From JABMQB01 sp963677475 (GTDB lineage Bacteria; Bacteroidota; Bacteroidia; Bacteroidales; Prolixibacteraceae): DNA of 64,000 nt. The stretch spans positions 62,001 through 126,000 of the forward strand of contig CAXXQD010000021.1 of NCBI GenBank assembly GCA_963677475.2. Direction: 5' to 3'. Shown in pieces: positions 26,921 to 39,000 of the stretch. Position numbers and translations under genes: made by a program. Positions within the stretch are counted from its first letter, which is position 1; the number at the start of each line of letters is the position of its first letter. The notes under the pieces were generated by a model. The model ran no database searches, was not told the origin of the DNA, and saw only the letters and a program-made list of their open reading frames with translations.

Positions 26921-29900
26921 ATGATATCATTTCACAATATTTTATCCATCGCCAAATACGAAAGAAAAACATTGTTGCGTTCATGGTTTTTCAGAATATT
27001 TAGTATCCTGTCACTATTGGTCTTGTTCGGAATGAATTTCGGGATGATCATTGAAGGTGGCGGCGGTGAAGGATGGGCTGTAAGGAGTATCCCCTCCGCA
27101 ATACCTTATTTTAATATACTTATTTTAAATGTTGCCCAGGCAATTATCGCCGTATTCCTGGCATCCGATTTTTTAAAACGCGATAAGAAACTGGATACAA
27201 CAGAAGTTATTTATATGCGTTCGATGACCAACGGGGAGTACGTTATCGGAAAAACCTGGGGAAACCTTCAGGTATTTCTGGTGCTTAACATTCTTGTGGT
27301 TGTTATGGCGCTCATTTTTAACATGCTATCTCAGGGAACGGCCATCGATTTTGCATCTTATGCCATTTATATTGTCTTAATCAGTATTCCGACCCTGGTA
27401 TTTATTATGGGACTTGCCTTTCTCTTAATGAGCATAATCAGAAACCAGGCAATCACCTTTGTTGTTATCCTGGGCTACATAGGCATTACCCTTTTTCTGG
27501 TTCAGGCAAAATTCTACTATTTGTTTGACTACATGGCATTTAACATCCCAATGCTAAATTCAGGAATTGTGGGATTTGGTAACCTCGAAGTAATTCTAGG
27601 ACATCGAGGCATCTATTTTAGTTTGGGACTGGGATTTATTTTTCTGGCAATTTTTATGCTCAAAAGGTTGCCCCAATCAGAAACAATGACCTATATTTCC
27701 CTGTTCCTGAGTGTACTTTTTATTGGAGCAGGAGGATATCTAGGTTATTCCCACATACAACGGTTTAAATTAAACGAGCATAACAGGACTGAAGCAGTTG
27801 AACTTAATAATAAATACGTCCCGCTGCCTGTTCCTGAAATTGTTTCGAACGCGATCTCACTCGAACACAATGGGAATACAATAGCAGTTGATGCAAGCAT
27901 CCAAATTAAAAACAGTACGGGAAAAAACCTGCAACAACTTGTTTTTAGCCTAAACAGTGGTTTAAAAGTTAAACACTTAAAATTAAATGGTACCGAAAAC
28001 AAATTCAACCGCGAAAACCACCTGATTGTTATTTCGGAAAATGTTGCAAAAATTGCAAACGGTGAAGAAGCAAAACTCGACATCCAATATGAAGGAACCA
28101 TTGATGAGGCCCTTTGCTACCTTGATATTGATGAAAAAACATTGCAGGAAAAACACGGTGCATTTGTAATAAACGTAGATAAGAGGTTCGCCTTCGTCAA
28201 TCCTGAGTACGTTCTGCTAACTAAAGAAGCAAACTGGTATCCAAAACCAGGTGTTACCTATAGTTCAACAGATGCTTCATGGAACCAACCACAGTTTAGC
28301 AAATTCAGCCTAAGAGTAAAAACAAGCCCCAGTTTAACAGCTATTTCGCAGGGTGATATTACTGAAATAACAGAAGGTCAATTTGTTTTTGAGAACAAAA
28401 ACCCACTCACCCAGATTTCTTTATCCATCGGGAATTACGAACACAAGGAAATACAAAGTAAAAATATGACCTTTGGGTTATGGTATTTTAAAGGGCATGA
28501 CTTCTTTTCGGAAGCATTAAATGAAATAAAAGATACAATACCCAATATCTTAAGCGAACGGCTCAGTGATTTTACTCGCACATACAACCTCGAATACTCT
28601 TTTGACAAACTTTCTTTGGTTGAAGTCCCTGCACAATTTAAAACATACGAAAGGATCTGGACATCGAATCAGGAACTTGTACAACCAGAACAAATCCTGA
28701 TCCCTGAAAAAGGCTTTCTGATAAGGGACGCCGATTTCAAGCAACAAATGAAGTGGATGGAAAGGCGCGGAAGAAGGGGAGATGAAAACCTTACCCCTGA
28801 CGAACTTCAATTAAGGATATTGGATAATTTCTTTGGAACGTTTACCAGGGAACAAGGCAGGCCCGACTGGAATAGAATGGGCGGTGGCTCTTTTAGTATT
28901 GACGAAAAAGCAAATCCTTATTTCATTTTCCCACTTATATATAACTTTCAAAACAACATCAAATCGGATAGATGGCCAATTGTTAACCGGATTTTTGAGG
29001 CTTATTTAAAAGGACAATCAGTCGATATGAGGTCAAACTTTATGCGCGATGTAAGTGGGATCAGTGAAGATGAGATGGCAAATATTGCCCTGCAAGACTA
29101 TACATTTGAAGAAATATTATCCGATCCTGAACAAAAGAAAATTATTGATAACGTCATCAAACTCAAAGGCGATGTGCTGTTTTCGATGGTCCAATGGAAA
29201 GCAGGACAGGAAGAGTTTGAAGCATTTCTTCGGCAAATTCTGAACGAAAACAAATTCAGGAATATCCGGTTCGAAGATTTTGACGCGCAAATAAAAGACA
29301 AATTCAATATTGAACTTAGTCCCCTGATGAACGAGTGGTTTCAGGAAAAAACATTGCCAGGTTACTTAATTTCACCGTTCGAAGCCATAAAAGTAAAAAC
29401 GGAAGACCAGATACAAACCATGGTTTCGTTCAAAATCACCAATTTTTCAGATAAAGAAGGGATCGTGAAAGCATCGTTCCGTTTGGGTGGTGGCAGAAGG
29501 GGCGGTTTTGGAGGCAGAGGCCCTGGAGGTGGTGAGCCGGAAACCATCGACAAAGTTATTTATTTAGATGCACACCAAACCAAAGAAGTAAGTTACCTTT
29601 TAGATGCTGACCCCAGGATGCTGTCGATAAACACATTAACAAGCCTGAACATTCCACAAACAATCGCTGATGGCTTTCGGGATATTGAAGAAGACCTAAA
29701 AGCCAAAGCTTTTGATGGGGAAAAATTATCAGACAAACCTGTTTCGATGCTGCTCCCTAACGAAATTATTGTGGATAATGAAGACCCGGGCTTCTCGGTT
29801 ACCGAAGAAGAACATGTGAGTTTGCTTAAAAAGTGGATCATCAAAGAAGATGAAAACAAATTAAAATACTCAGGAATGGTTCCATGGAACCCACCAACTA

Positions 29901-30277
29901 AGTGGACACTAACCACAAACTCCGATTATTATGGAGAGTATGTACGGTCCGGATATTATATCAAATCGGGCGATGGGACCCAAAAAGCCAAGTGGAGCAT
30001 TCCTGTGAAAGAACCGGGTTATTACGATGTATATTATCATCTGGTGAAACCAAGAAGGGGAAGGAGAAACCGCGGCAATGATAAAGGTGAATACCATTTT
30101 ACAATCTATCACGACGACGGCACAGAAGAACAAACGCTTGAAACCAGTACCGCCGACGAAGGTTGGAACCAATTGGGATCTTTTTATTTTTCACCCGGGA
30201 ATGCCGCTGTTGAGTTATCAAACTTAAGCGAGATGGGAACAGTTACTGCCGATGCAGTGAAATTAATTAAGCTATAA
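26921..30277 (+). CDS. ABC permease fused to an M1-peptidase-like domain and a golvesin-like domain
   Basis: The protein has 1,118 residues. About seven hydrophobic helices (residues 20-285) form the ABC-2 permease. A long exported region follows, similar to the M1 aminopeptidase part of 'ABC permease/M1' proteins of Bacteroidota, but I find no HExxH zinc site, so catalysis is probably lost. A Gly/Arg-rich loop lies near 855-873. The C-terminal 150 residues resemble the golvesin/Xly-type carbohydrate-binding-like domain (GYYDVYYHLVKPRRGRRNRG; GWNQLGSFYFSPG; GTVTADAVKLI). An odd number of helices places the large part in the periplasm (inference). It lies 11 bp after its ATPase gene. Confidence 0.85.
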   Translation: MISFHNILSIAKYERKTLLRSWFFRIFSILSLLVLFGMNFGMIIEGGGGEGWAVRSIPSAIPYFNILILNVAQAIIAVFLASDFLKRDKKLDTTEVIYMRSMTNGEYVIGKTWGNLQVFLVLNILVVVMALIFNMLSQGTAIDFASYAIYIVLISIPTLVFIMGLAFLLMSIIRNQAITFVVILGYIGITLFLVQAKFYYLFDYMAFNIPMLNSGIVGFGNLEVILGHRGIYFSLGLGFIFLAIFMLKRLPQSETMTYISLFLSVLFIGAGGYLGYSHIQRFKLNEHNRTEAVELNNKYVPLPVPEIVSNAISLEHNGNTIAVDASIQIKNSTGKNLQQLVFSLNSGLKVKHLKLNGTENKFNRENHLIVISENVAKIANGEEAKLDIQYEGTIDEALCYLDIDEKTLQEKHGAFVINVDKRFAFVNPEYVLLTKEANWYPKPGVTYSSTDASWNQPQFSKFSLRVKTSPSLTAISQGDITEITEGQFVFENKNPLTQISLSIGNYEHKEIQSKNMTFGLWYFKGHDFFSEALNEIKDTIPNILSERLSDFTRTYNLEYSFDKLSLVEVPAQFKTYERIWTSNQELVQPEQILIPEKGFLIRDADFKQQMKWMERRGRRGDENLTPDELQLRILDNFFGTFTREQGRPDWNRMGGGSFSIDEKANPYFIFPLIYNFQNNIKSDRWPIVNRIFEAYLKGQSVDMRSNFMRDVSGISEDEMANIALQDYTFEEILSDPEQKKIIDNVIKLKGDVLFSMVQWKAGQEEFEAFLRQILNENKFRNIRFEDFDAQIKDKFNIELSPLMNEWFQEKTLPGYLISPFEAIKVKTEDQIQTMVSFKITNFSDKEGIVKASFRLGGGRRGGFGGRGPGGGEPETIDKVIYLDAHQTKEVSYLLDADPRMLSINTLTSLNIPQTIADGFRDIEEDLKAKAFDGEKLSDKPVSMLLPNEIIVDNEDPGFSVTEEEHVSLLKKWIIKEDENKLKYSGMVPWNPPTKWTLTTNSDYYGEYVRSGYYIKSGDGTQKAKWSIPVKEPGYYDVYYHLVKPRRGRRNRGNDKGEYHFTIYHDDGTEEQTLETSTADEGWNQLGSFYFSPGNAAVELSNLSEMGTVTADAVKLIKL

Positions 30278-30295
30278 AACAATTAAAAATATACC

Positions 30296-31795
30296 ATGAA
30301 CAACATTATTTTTGGAAGATTTCCTTTCCGTCTTATTTTGCTTTTTATATTAGCCTTTGGAGTACATAAATCGCAAGCCCAGGAAATACTTACACTCGAC
30401 AAGGCACTGCAAATTGCAGAAACCGGAAGCCCCGACCTAATCCGCACAAGGTTAAACCTCGAAAGGTTTTCAAAAAACCTGGAAGCCCAAAGAGCAGCTT
30501 TGAAATCAAGGTTTAGTTTAGATATAACACCTATCGAATATTCAAATTCCCGCCAATTTGATACCCGTTATTCTGAATGGTACACCAATGAATCGTTTGC
30601 CACAAATTCAACATTCAGGGTTGAACAACCCATATTGGCAACCGATGGAACCTTGTCGTTGATCAACCGGTTTGGATGGCAAAACAACAACTCTGAATTT
30701 AATGGTGTATTATCAGATAATACAGCCTTTACAAACAACCTTTACTTAAACCTTGCCCAGCCTATTTTTACCTATAACCGCCAAAAAATGCAATTGAAAG
30801 AGCTGGAACTAAGTTTCGAAGATGCCAATATAAGTTATGCCATTCAAAGACTTAACCTGGAAAGAACAGTAACCCAATATTTCTACAATGTTTATATGGC
30901 GCAAATGAACCTGGGCATTGCCAAAGAAGAATTGGCAAATACCCAAAAAAGCTATGAAATCATAAAAAATAAGGTGGAAGCAGGCTTATCCGCAAAAGAA
31001 GAACTTTATCAGTCTGAGCTAAACCTGTCTTCTTCAAAATCATCGGTTCAAAACAGTGAGGTTTCACTTGAAAATGCCAAGGACCAATTGAAACTTTACC
31101 TCGGGATGGACTTGTTTACCGATATATCGGTATTGGCAAATGTTGCGGCAAATCCTGTACCTGTTGACATGAAAAAGGCAATTGAATACGGCTTAAGCTC
31201 AAGAATGGAACTGAGGCAACGGGAAATTGATATTGAAAATGGTATGTTTGATATGATCGTAACCAAATCACAAAATGAATTCAGGGGAGATATTAACCTG
31301 TCGTACGGGATTATTGGCGACAATGAAAAACTCGGACAAATATTTGATAACCCAACACTTAATCCGCAGGTTTCTGTTTCTTTTAGTATTCCACTGTTTG
31401 ATTGGGGCGAGAAAAAAGCCAGGGTTGCTGCACAGGAAGCAACCATGAAATCAAATGAACTAAGCCTGTCGTCCGAGAAAAACCAAATTGTGGTGGATAT
31501 CAGGCAGGTTGTTCGAAATATCCAGAACCAGCTTACCCAAATTGAAATAGCAGAACAAAACCAAAGAAATGCTGAATTAACCTACGAAATAAACCTGGAA
31601 AGGTATGAAAATGGTGACCTGACCGGGATGGACTTAAATTTATACCAAACACAGTTGTCCGAGAAAAAGATTTCGAGGGCGCAAGCACTTATCAATTATA
31701 AAATCGAATTGCTAAACCTTAAAATCCAATCGCTGTTCGACTTTGAGGAAAATGAAGCAATCATACCTTCAGAGCTATACTCAACCAACAAATAA
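30296..31795 (+). CDS. TolC family outer-membrane efflux channel
   Basis: The 499-residue protein has a signal peptide (LILLFILAFGVHKSQAQ) and two TolC-type repeats of long helices (e.g. SYEIIKNKVEAGLSAKEEL and NLERYENGDLTGMDLNLYQ). It forms the trimeric outer-membrane exit duct for RND or ABC pumps. It is the third gene of the operon, 18 bp after the permease fusion and 21 bp before the adaptor, so it probably serves all pumps encoded here. Confidence 0.93.
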   Translation: MNNIIFGRFPFRLILLFILAFGVHKSQAQEILTLDKALQIAETGSPDLIRTRLNLERFSKNLEAQRAALKSRFSLDITPIEYSNSRQFDTRYSEWYTNESFATNSTFRVEQPILATDGTLSLINRFGWQNNNSEFNGVLSDNTAFTNNLYLNLAQPIFTYNRQKMQLKELELSFEDANISYAIQRLNLERTVTQYFYNVYMAQMNLGIAKEELANTQKSYEIIKNKVEAGLSAKEELYQSELNLSSSKSSVQNSEVSLENAKDQLKLYLGMDLFTDISVLANVAANPVPVDMKKAIEYGLSSRMELRQREIDIENGMFDMIVTKSQNEFRGDINLSYGIIGDNEKLGQIFDNPTLNPQVSVSFSIPLFDWGEKKARVAAQEATMKSNELSLSSEKNQIVVDIRQVVRNIQNQLTQIEIAEQNQRNAELTYEINLERYENGDLTGMDLNLYQTQLSEKKISRAQALINYKIELLNLKIQSLFDFEENEAIIPSELYSTNK

Positions 31796-31816
31796 AAACC
31801 AGAAAATTCAGAAAAA

Positions 31817-32873
31817 ATGAAACAGATAAAGACTATTTTCCTAGTAAGTATTTTAGCAGGGTTTATTGCCTGCAACAACCAAACGCAAAACGAAGAAGCC
31901 GACCTTGCCGTTCCGGTTTCAGTAGAAGATGTAAAACTTCAAGCCATCCAGCAATTTATAAATACCACAGGTACAGCCAAATCAAAATATGAAGTTGACC
32001 TAAGCTCAGAAATGACTGGAATTTATCATGTGGCGAAAAACCCGGCAACCGGAAAACCTTTTAAATTAGGGGATCAGGTGAAAAAAGGGCAAACAATTAT
32101 TGAATTTGAAGATGCTGAATATGAAAATGGCATTGCCATAGAATCTAAAAAATTGAACCTCGAAATTTCGGTACAGAATTACGACAAGCAAAAATCGTTG
32201 TACGAAAAAGGTGGTGTAACTTTATATGACCTGAGAAATTCAGAAGTTTCAAAAACCAATGCAGAATATGATTATGCCAATGCAGAACTGCAATTGGCGA
32301 AAATGAAAGTTGTTGCACCTTTTGATGGGGTAATTGTTGCTTTTCCTTATTATACCGAAGGAACGCGTGTAACCAGCGGGCAGGCAATGGTGAGCCTAAT
32401 GAGCTACAAAACCATGTACATGGAATTTAACCTTCCTGAAAAAAATATTTCAGACGTAAAACTCGGGCAAAAAGTACTTATCAATAACTACACAATTGCC
32501 GAGGATACTTTAATTGGTACCGTAAGCGAAATTTCACCAGCTATCAGTATTGAAACAAGGACCTTTAACGGCAAAAGTACAAATAAACAACCCTAAATTA
32601 AAACTGCGCCCGGGAATGTTTGTAAAAGCAGATATTATAACTGCTCAAAAAGACAGTGCTGTAGTAATTCCTAAAGACCTGATTATTTCGGGCAACAGGG
32701 GTAAATATGTGTTTATTGTTGAAAGGACTGCCGCCCGTGAGCGAAGGATCAGGACCGGTATTGAAAACCAGGAAAACATTGAAATTATTGAAGGACTTAA
32801 AGCAAACGACCGCTTGGTAGTTAAAGGATTTGAAACATTAAGAAATGGCTCAAAAGTGAAAGTTATTCGCTAA
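31817..32873 (+). pseudogene. RND periplasmic adaptor (membrane fusion protein), frameshifted
   Basis: With one base removed the gene encodes about 351 residues of a HlyD/AcrA-type adaptor. It has a lipoprotein signal with Cys19 (AGFIAC), a lipoyl/hairpin region (LGDQVKKGQTIIEFED; LQLAKMKVVAPFDGVIVAF) and beta-barrel and membrane-proximal parts (LKLRPGMFVKADI; RERRIRTGIENQ). The frame breaks at the run of four A at 32573-32576: as written it stops at 32596, and deleting one A restores NGK-VQINNPKLKLRPG. Codons on both sides look intact, so this is either a recent mutation or a sequencing error. It should link the TolC channel to the inner-membrane pumps. Confidence 0.85.
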
Positions 32874-32906
32874 ACGCCCACTGGTAACGAATTCAAAAAA
32901 ACGAAT

Positions 32907-35900
32907 ATGAAAAAATTAACTCAATTTTCAGTTAATTACCCGGTTACAGTGTTAATGGTCGTTTTGGGCGTAATCCTATTGGGATATATTTCCTATGATA
33001 AACTTGGGGTTGACCTGTTCCCCGACCTTAATTCGCCGCGTATTTTTTATTGAAATAAAATCAGGGGAGAAACCTCCTGAAGAGATGGAAAAACAATATG
33101 TTGAGAATATTGAGGCACTTGCCATCAGGCAGTCTGATGTAGTCCAGGTTACTTCGGTCACCAAAGTTGGATCGGCACAAATAACCGTTAGAATACAACT
33201 GGGAAAAGGATATGGACGAAGCATTTCTTGACTTGCAAAGAGATCTTAATACACTCACACAAAACCTCGAAATTGACGATCTGAACATCACCCAACACGA
33301 TCCAAATACCTCGCCAGTAATGATAATCGGGGCTAACCCATGAGGAAATCTCGGATATGAACGAATTGCGAAAAATATCAGAGAATTATATCCGAAACGA
33401 ACTGGTCAGGTTGGAAGGTGTTGCCGAAGTAGAGCTTTCCGGTCAGGAAGAAAGCGAAATTATTATTCAAACCGATCAATATCAACTTGAAGCACAAAAC
33501 CTTACCATGGATGCTATTAGCAGCCGGATACAAAGCTTTAACAGAAATGTTTCAGGCGGAAGGATCAGTGAACTGGGCATGCAATATATCGTTAAAGGGG
33601 TCAGTCTTTTAGATGATAAAGAAGATTTTGAAAACCTCATTGTCGGATATAAAGCCATTCAGGCAGAAGTGGAGGGGCAAACAACTTTTGAAAGTGCCCC
33701 AATTTTCTTAAAAGATGTGGCAACGGTTTCGTTTGGCAATAAAGACCCTTATAACATCGTACGTATAAATGGTCAGCGCTGTGTTGGTTTGTCCATTTAT
33801 AAAGAAACCAAATACAACACAGTTAAATCGGTCGAGCAAATTAAAGAAGCACTGGTAAACATTGAGAAAGCTTTGCCAGGATACAAATTAACACAGGTTA
33901 CCAACCAGGGAAAATTCATTAGTGGCGCAATTAAAGAAGTGCAGCAAACGGCCTTGTTGGGTATTCTTTTGGCCATTGTCGTCCTTTTCCTTTTCTTGCG
34001 AAGATTTGGAACCACAATGATTGTAAGCCTTGCTATCCCGATCTCAATTATCGCCACCTTTAACCTGATGTATTTCAACGACCTCACCATAAACATAATG
34101 ACTTTGGGAGGGCTGGCACTTGGTGCAGGCATGTTGGTGGATAACGCTATTGTGGTGATGGAAAATATTTTCAGGAACCACGAAAACGGGATGAGTGTGA
34201 AAGATGCAGCAATAACTGGTACTTCGCAAGTAGGAGGGGCAATAACAGCATCTACCTTAACAACAATAATTGTTTTCCTCCCGATTGTCTATTTGCACGG
34301 TGCTTCCGGTGAATTGTTTAAAGATCAGGCCTGGACAGTGGCATTCTCGCTCATTTCTTCCTTGTTTGTGGCAATTTTCCTGATCCCGATGATGTACCAT
34401 CGCTTTTACAGGAAAAGAAAAGCACCTGTCAAACGCAAATCGCTGAATGTTAATGGATATGGTCGTTTTCTGGAACGTATTTTAAAATTTAAATGGGTAG
34501 TTATTCTTGCAAGTATTTTACTGGTTGGAGGTTCCGTATTGTTGGTTCCATTCATTGGTACCGAATTTATGCCACAAACCGAAACCAATGAGTTTTCTAT
34601 TCAGCTTAAACTACAGGAAGGTACGGAATTAAGCCGTACGCAGGCTACCGTCGAAACCATTGAGGGCGTACTAACAGAATATATTGGAGACAATCTGGAC
34701 AAAATATATACGCATGCAGGTCCAACCACTGGTATTTCATCCGATGAAAGTTCGGTATTTGAAGGTGAAAATACGGCAGAAATACACGTCATATTAAATT
34801 CAACATCAACACTTTCTGCAAATTTAATTATTGCGTCCATCGATAAATTTACCCAGGGGATTGAAGGTTTGGAGGTCTCTTTTTCACAAGAAGAAAGTGC
34901 CTTAAAATCGATATTGGGAACTGATGAAGCTCCTGTGGTTGTTGAAATTAGGGGCGAAGAGTTGGATGAAATTGAGAAGGTAGTTAACAATGTTAAAGAT
35001 AAAATAGCCGAGGTTGACGGTCTTTACAATATCCAAACATCAATTGAAGATGGTGCCCCAGAGGTAGAAATAGTTGTGGACAGGGTTCGAGCCGGGATGT
35101 ACAACATTGACCTCAGCACTATCATTTCTCAATTGGAAAGCCAATTGGAAGGACAGAATGCCGGGCAACTCGAAAAAGACGGGGAAATGCGCGACATAAC
35201 CATCAAGGTCCCCGAAAAAGGCCTAAATGAGATTTCCAATTTTATTATTAATTCCGGAACAGAAGTTTATCGTTTGAGCGAACTGGCTACCATCCATTAT
35301 GGCGTTTCGCCCAAAGAGATATTCCGAAGAAACCAAAACCGCATTGGAAAGGTTACAGCACAGTTAAACCAAGGTCTGGCACTTGATCACGTTGCAAAAA
35401 GCATTCGCGAAAAAACAGAAGAAATTGACCTTCTTCCGAACTATAGCATAAATGTTACCGGCGAAGAAGAAAAAAGGCAGGACTCAATGAATGCCCTGGG
35501 GTTTGCACTTCTGTTATCTATCGTCTTGGTTTACATGGTACTGGCATCTCAATTTGAATCTTTAATCCATCCGTTTACAATCTTGTTAACGATTCCCTTA
35601 GCCGTGGTCGGAAGTATTTTAATATTCTTTATCCTTGGGAATACCTTCAATATTATGGCAATTATTGGGGTTATTATGCTGGTAGGTATTGCTGTTAACG
35701 ATTCTATCATTTTGGTTGATCGGATCAACCAATTATTAAAAGACGGGATCGACCGAAGAGCCGCAATTATACAAGCCGGGCAACAACGGATCCGACCGAT
35801 AATTATGACCACGCTAACGACTATTTTAGCTTTGATACCGCTTACAATCGGATTTGGGGAAAGTGCTTCATTGAGGTCTCCAATGGCATTGGCAGTAATC

Positions 35901-36020
35901 GGAGGGTTGATAACTTCCACATTGTTAACACTGGTTGTCATCCCGTGTGCCTACGATATTTTAGACCGTTTTAAAGGCCTATTTGTGAAAAAGGAAACCG
36001 CAAGCCTAGAGAATATTTAA
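32907..36020 (+). pseudogene. RND efflux pump permease, three frameshifts near its 5' end
   Basis: Once repaired it encodes about 1,036 residues of an AcrB/HAE1-type pump, with start MKKLTQFSVNYPVTVL, TM4 motif GAGMLVDNAIVVMENIFR and TM10-12 motifs (VGIAVNDSIILVDRI; RIRPIIMTT). Three extra bases break the frame: one T in the six-T run 33043-33048 (stop at 33051-33053), one G at 33208-33209, and one G in the four-G run 33329-33332. Removing one base at each site restores conserved RND sequence across all joints. The last 2,664 bp are intact. It should export small molecules using the proton gradient with the adaptor and TolC. Confidence 0.88.
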
Positions 36021-36034
36021 ACAGCATTTCAGGA

Positions 36035-39000
36035 ATGAGATTTATAATAAATAGAAAAGTACTCATTAGCATGGTATTTATAGGACTTACCTTTTTAGGG
36101 TATATTTCCTATAAACGACTTCCGGTAGAGCTAATGCCCAATGCCGAGCTTCCCATGCTTTTCGTACAGGTAAATTCGAGGCTTGAAGTAGATCCGGACT
36201 ACATGGAAAACCAGGCTGTTATCCCAATTGAAGGGGCAATCAGCACCATGGAAGGAATTGAAAGCATTGAGTCGTACCTCAACAACAGATCGGCTACAAT
36301 TACCGTCAACTTTAAACAAAACAGCAATTCTAAATATACCTTCCTTAAGCTCCAGGAAAAAATTGATCAGGTGACAGACAACATGGATGAGAACTTTATT
36401 GTTCGGGTCACTAAAGTCGATATTGAACAGCTTACCAATCAATTTATGGAGTTGCAAATCAGGGGAAGTGGTGGTTCCGACAGGGTCCGGAATATCGTGG
36501 ATGAAGAAATCACATCGGAACTTGAGAATATCGATGGGGTTGCTTCTGCAAATGTATATGGAGGAAAGGAAAAGTCTATTGAAGTACTTTTCGACCGTGC
36601 AGCTTGTGAAGCCTACAACATAACACCTTCGCAAATTAGCAGCGCCATTTCTTCAAGCACGCAAAACAGAACGTTCACCGGCTATTTGCACGAATCAAAA
36701 CGGCAATATTTTGTGCATGTTACAGCCGAATATGACCATGTTTCGGAAATTGAAAACATTATTGTTGCCGAAGGTCCAATCTTTTTGAAAGATGTTGCCG
36801 AAGTGTTTTTTGGTGTAAAAGAAGAAGAAAGCATTAGCAGGGTAAATGGGAAAGATGCGGTTTCAATGCTCCTGGTGAGCGATTCGCAAGCCAATTTGAT
36901 AGACCTTTCGCACGATGTGCAGGATATTATTGCACAGTTGAACAGAAAACTAGCATCGAAAGATGTGGAAATTGTTGTTCAAACCAATACTGCCGAAGTG
37001 ATGGAGAAAAACATCGACCAAATGATCCAACTAGCACTGGTCGGTGGTTTGCTTGCCGTGTTCGTATTGTGGATGTTCCTAAAAAACATCCGTATTGTTT
37101 CGTTCATTGCACTGGCAATCCCAATCTCGGTTTTCACAGCATTTAATTTCTTTTATGCTTTCAATATTTCCATCAACAGCCTCACCCTTGTTGGTTTGGT
37201 GCTGGCAATTGGCATGCTGCTCGACAACAGTGTGGTTGTTTTGGAGAATATTTATCGTTTGTCGGGCAATAGGTTTAATGCCGACGATGCCGTAATTCAA
37301 GGAACACAGGAGGTTTGGCGATCGATTGTAGCGGCTACGCTAACAACCGTTACCGTTTTTCTCCCATTTGTTTTTTCAACCAACTATATGATTAAACTTA
37401 TGGGTAACCATGTTGGAGTTTCCATTATATCAACGTTATTGGTTTCACTTTTTGTGGCTTTGCTGCTCATACCAATGGCTGCACATTTCCTGCTTAGAGG
37501 CAAGTCAAAACATAATATTTTCTACGAAAAGGTAACGACCAACAACAGGATTATACAAATATATATCTTACTGCTCAAATCAAGCATGCGTTATCCTGCA
37601 CGCACCATCATTGGTGCTGTGGTAGTGTTCTTCCTCACCGTTTTTATTGTTTTGGCCATAAGCGTTAATAGCCTCGAAGAGGTAGAAGAAGACCAGTTTT
37701 CGGTTTATGTGACCATGCCAACTGGATCGACCCTCGAAGCCACCGATGCCATTGTTGGAGAAGTTGAAAACAGGTTGCTTGAAATTGCCGAACGAAAAGA
37801 CATTATTTCAAAAATTGAGGAAGAAGAAGCCATTCTTACGATTACCCTGAAAGAAGACTATAAAAAGATTGACAACCGTAGCATGGCGGAGGTAAAATCG
37901 GACGTTGAAAAACGCGTATCGAACATCTCCAGTGCCGAGATAAGCCTTACCGCCCCAACGTCGAGCGCCAGTTTCCGTGGTGGCGGCATGGGTAGCATGG
38001 GTGGTGGAACGGCAGCATTTGGTGCCTTCCTGGGTATTGGTACCGACCAGGAAAATATTGTGATCAAAGGTGAGAATTTTGAAGTAATGAAAGGTGTTGC
38101 CGAAGACCTTGAATATTACATCGAAAACCTTGAATCCATTAACAGGGCAAATGTCAGTGTTTCCGACAACCGCCCCGAGGTTCACATGTATTTCAACCAG
38201 TTATTGTTAACGCAATACAATATCAGTTTAAACAACATTGTTTCAGAGCTGGGTTCTTTTTCGCGGGAATTTACATCTGGTGTAAACTTCAACCAGGGCA
38301 CCGAAGAGTATGAGATTATCATTAAAGAAAAAATTGCCGAAGGTGAAGAAGAGGAAGATACCGAAAAAAGCATGGAAGACCTTAAAAAGCTACAAATCAG
38401 CAATCAGCAAGGTGCAACATACGACCTTCAGGATATTGCCGAGATGGTGTATGCCGAAGGAATGCCAAACATAACACGTGTAAACCAGGAAAAGCAAATA
38501 AAGCTGAATTATAGTTTTGTGGATGAAGCACAGGATTCAAAAGACCTTTTAGAAGCTTACCGGCTCGAAATCGATGAAATTGTAAGGGCTTACAAAGTGC
38601 CTCCGGGTGTTGCCATTGAAGTAATTCATGAAGAAGATCAGTTTGCCGATTTTAAATTTCTTATTGCAGCAGCATTCATATTGATCCTTATGATTTTGGC
38701 TTCAGTATTTGAATCGGTCTCTACTCCTTTTGTTCTAATGTTTTCAGTGCCGTTAGCCGCTATTGGTTCGTTTTTGGCACTCATTTTTACAGGCAACAGT
38801 TTGTTCAATGCAAATACTTTAACAGGGTTTCTTATCCTGCTTGGTGTGGTCGTAAACAACGGGATTATCCTGATTGATTACACCAATATTTTGCGTAAAC
38901 GCGGGCATCGGAAATCACGGGCTTTAATGATGGCAGGACTTTCACGGGTACGTCCAATATTAATTACAGCTACCACAACCATCGTTGCTTTATTTCCATT

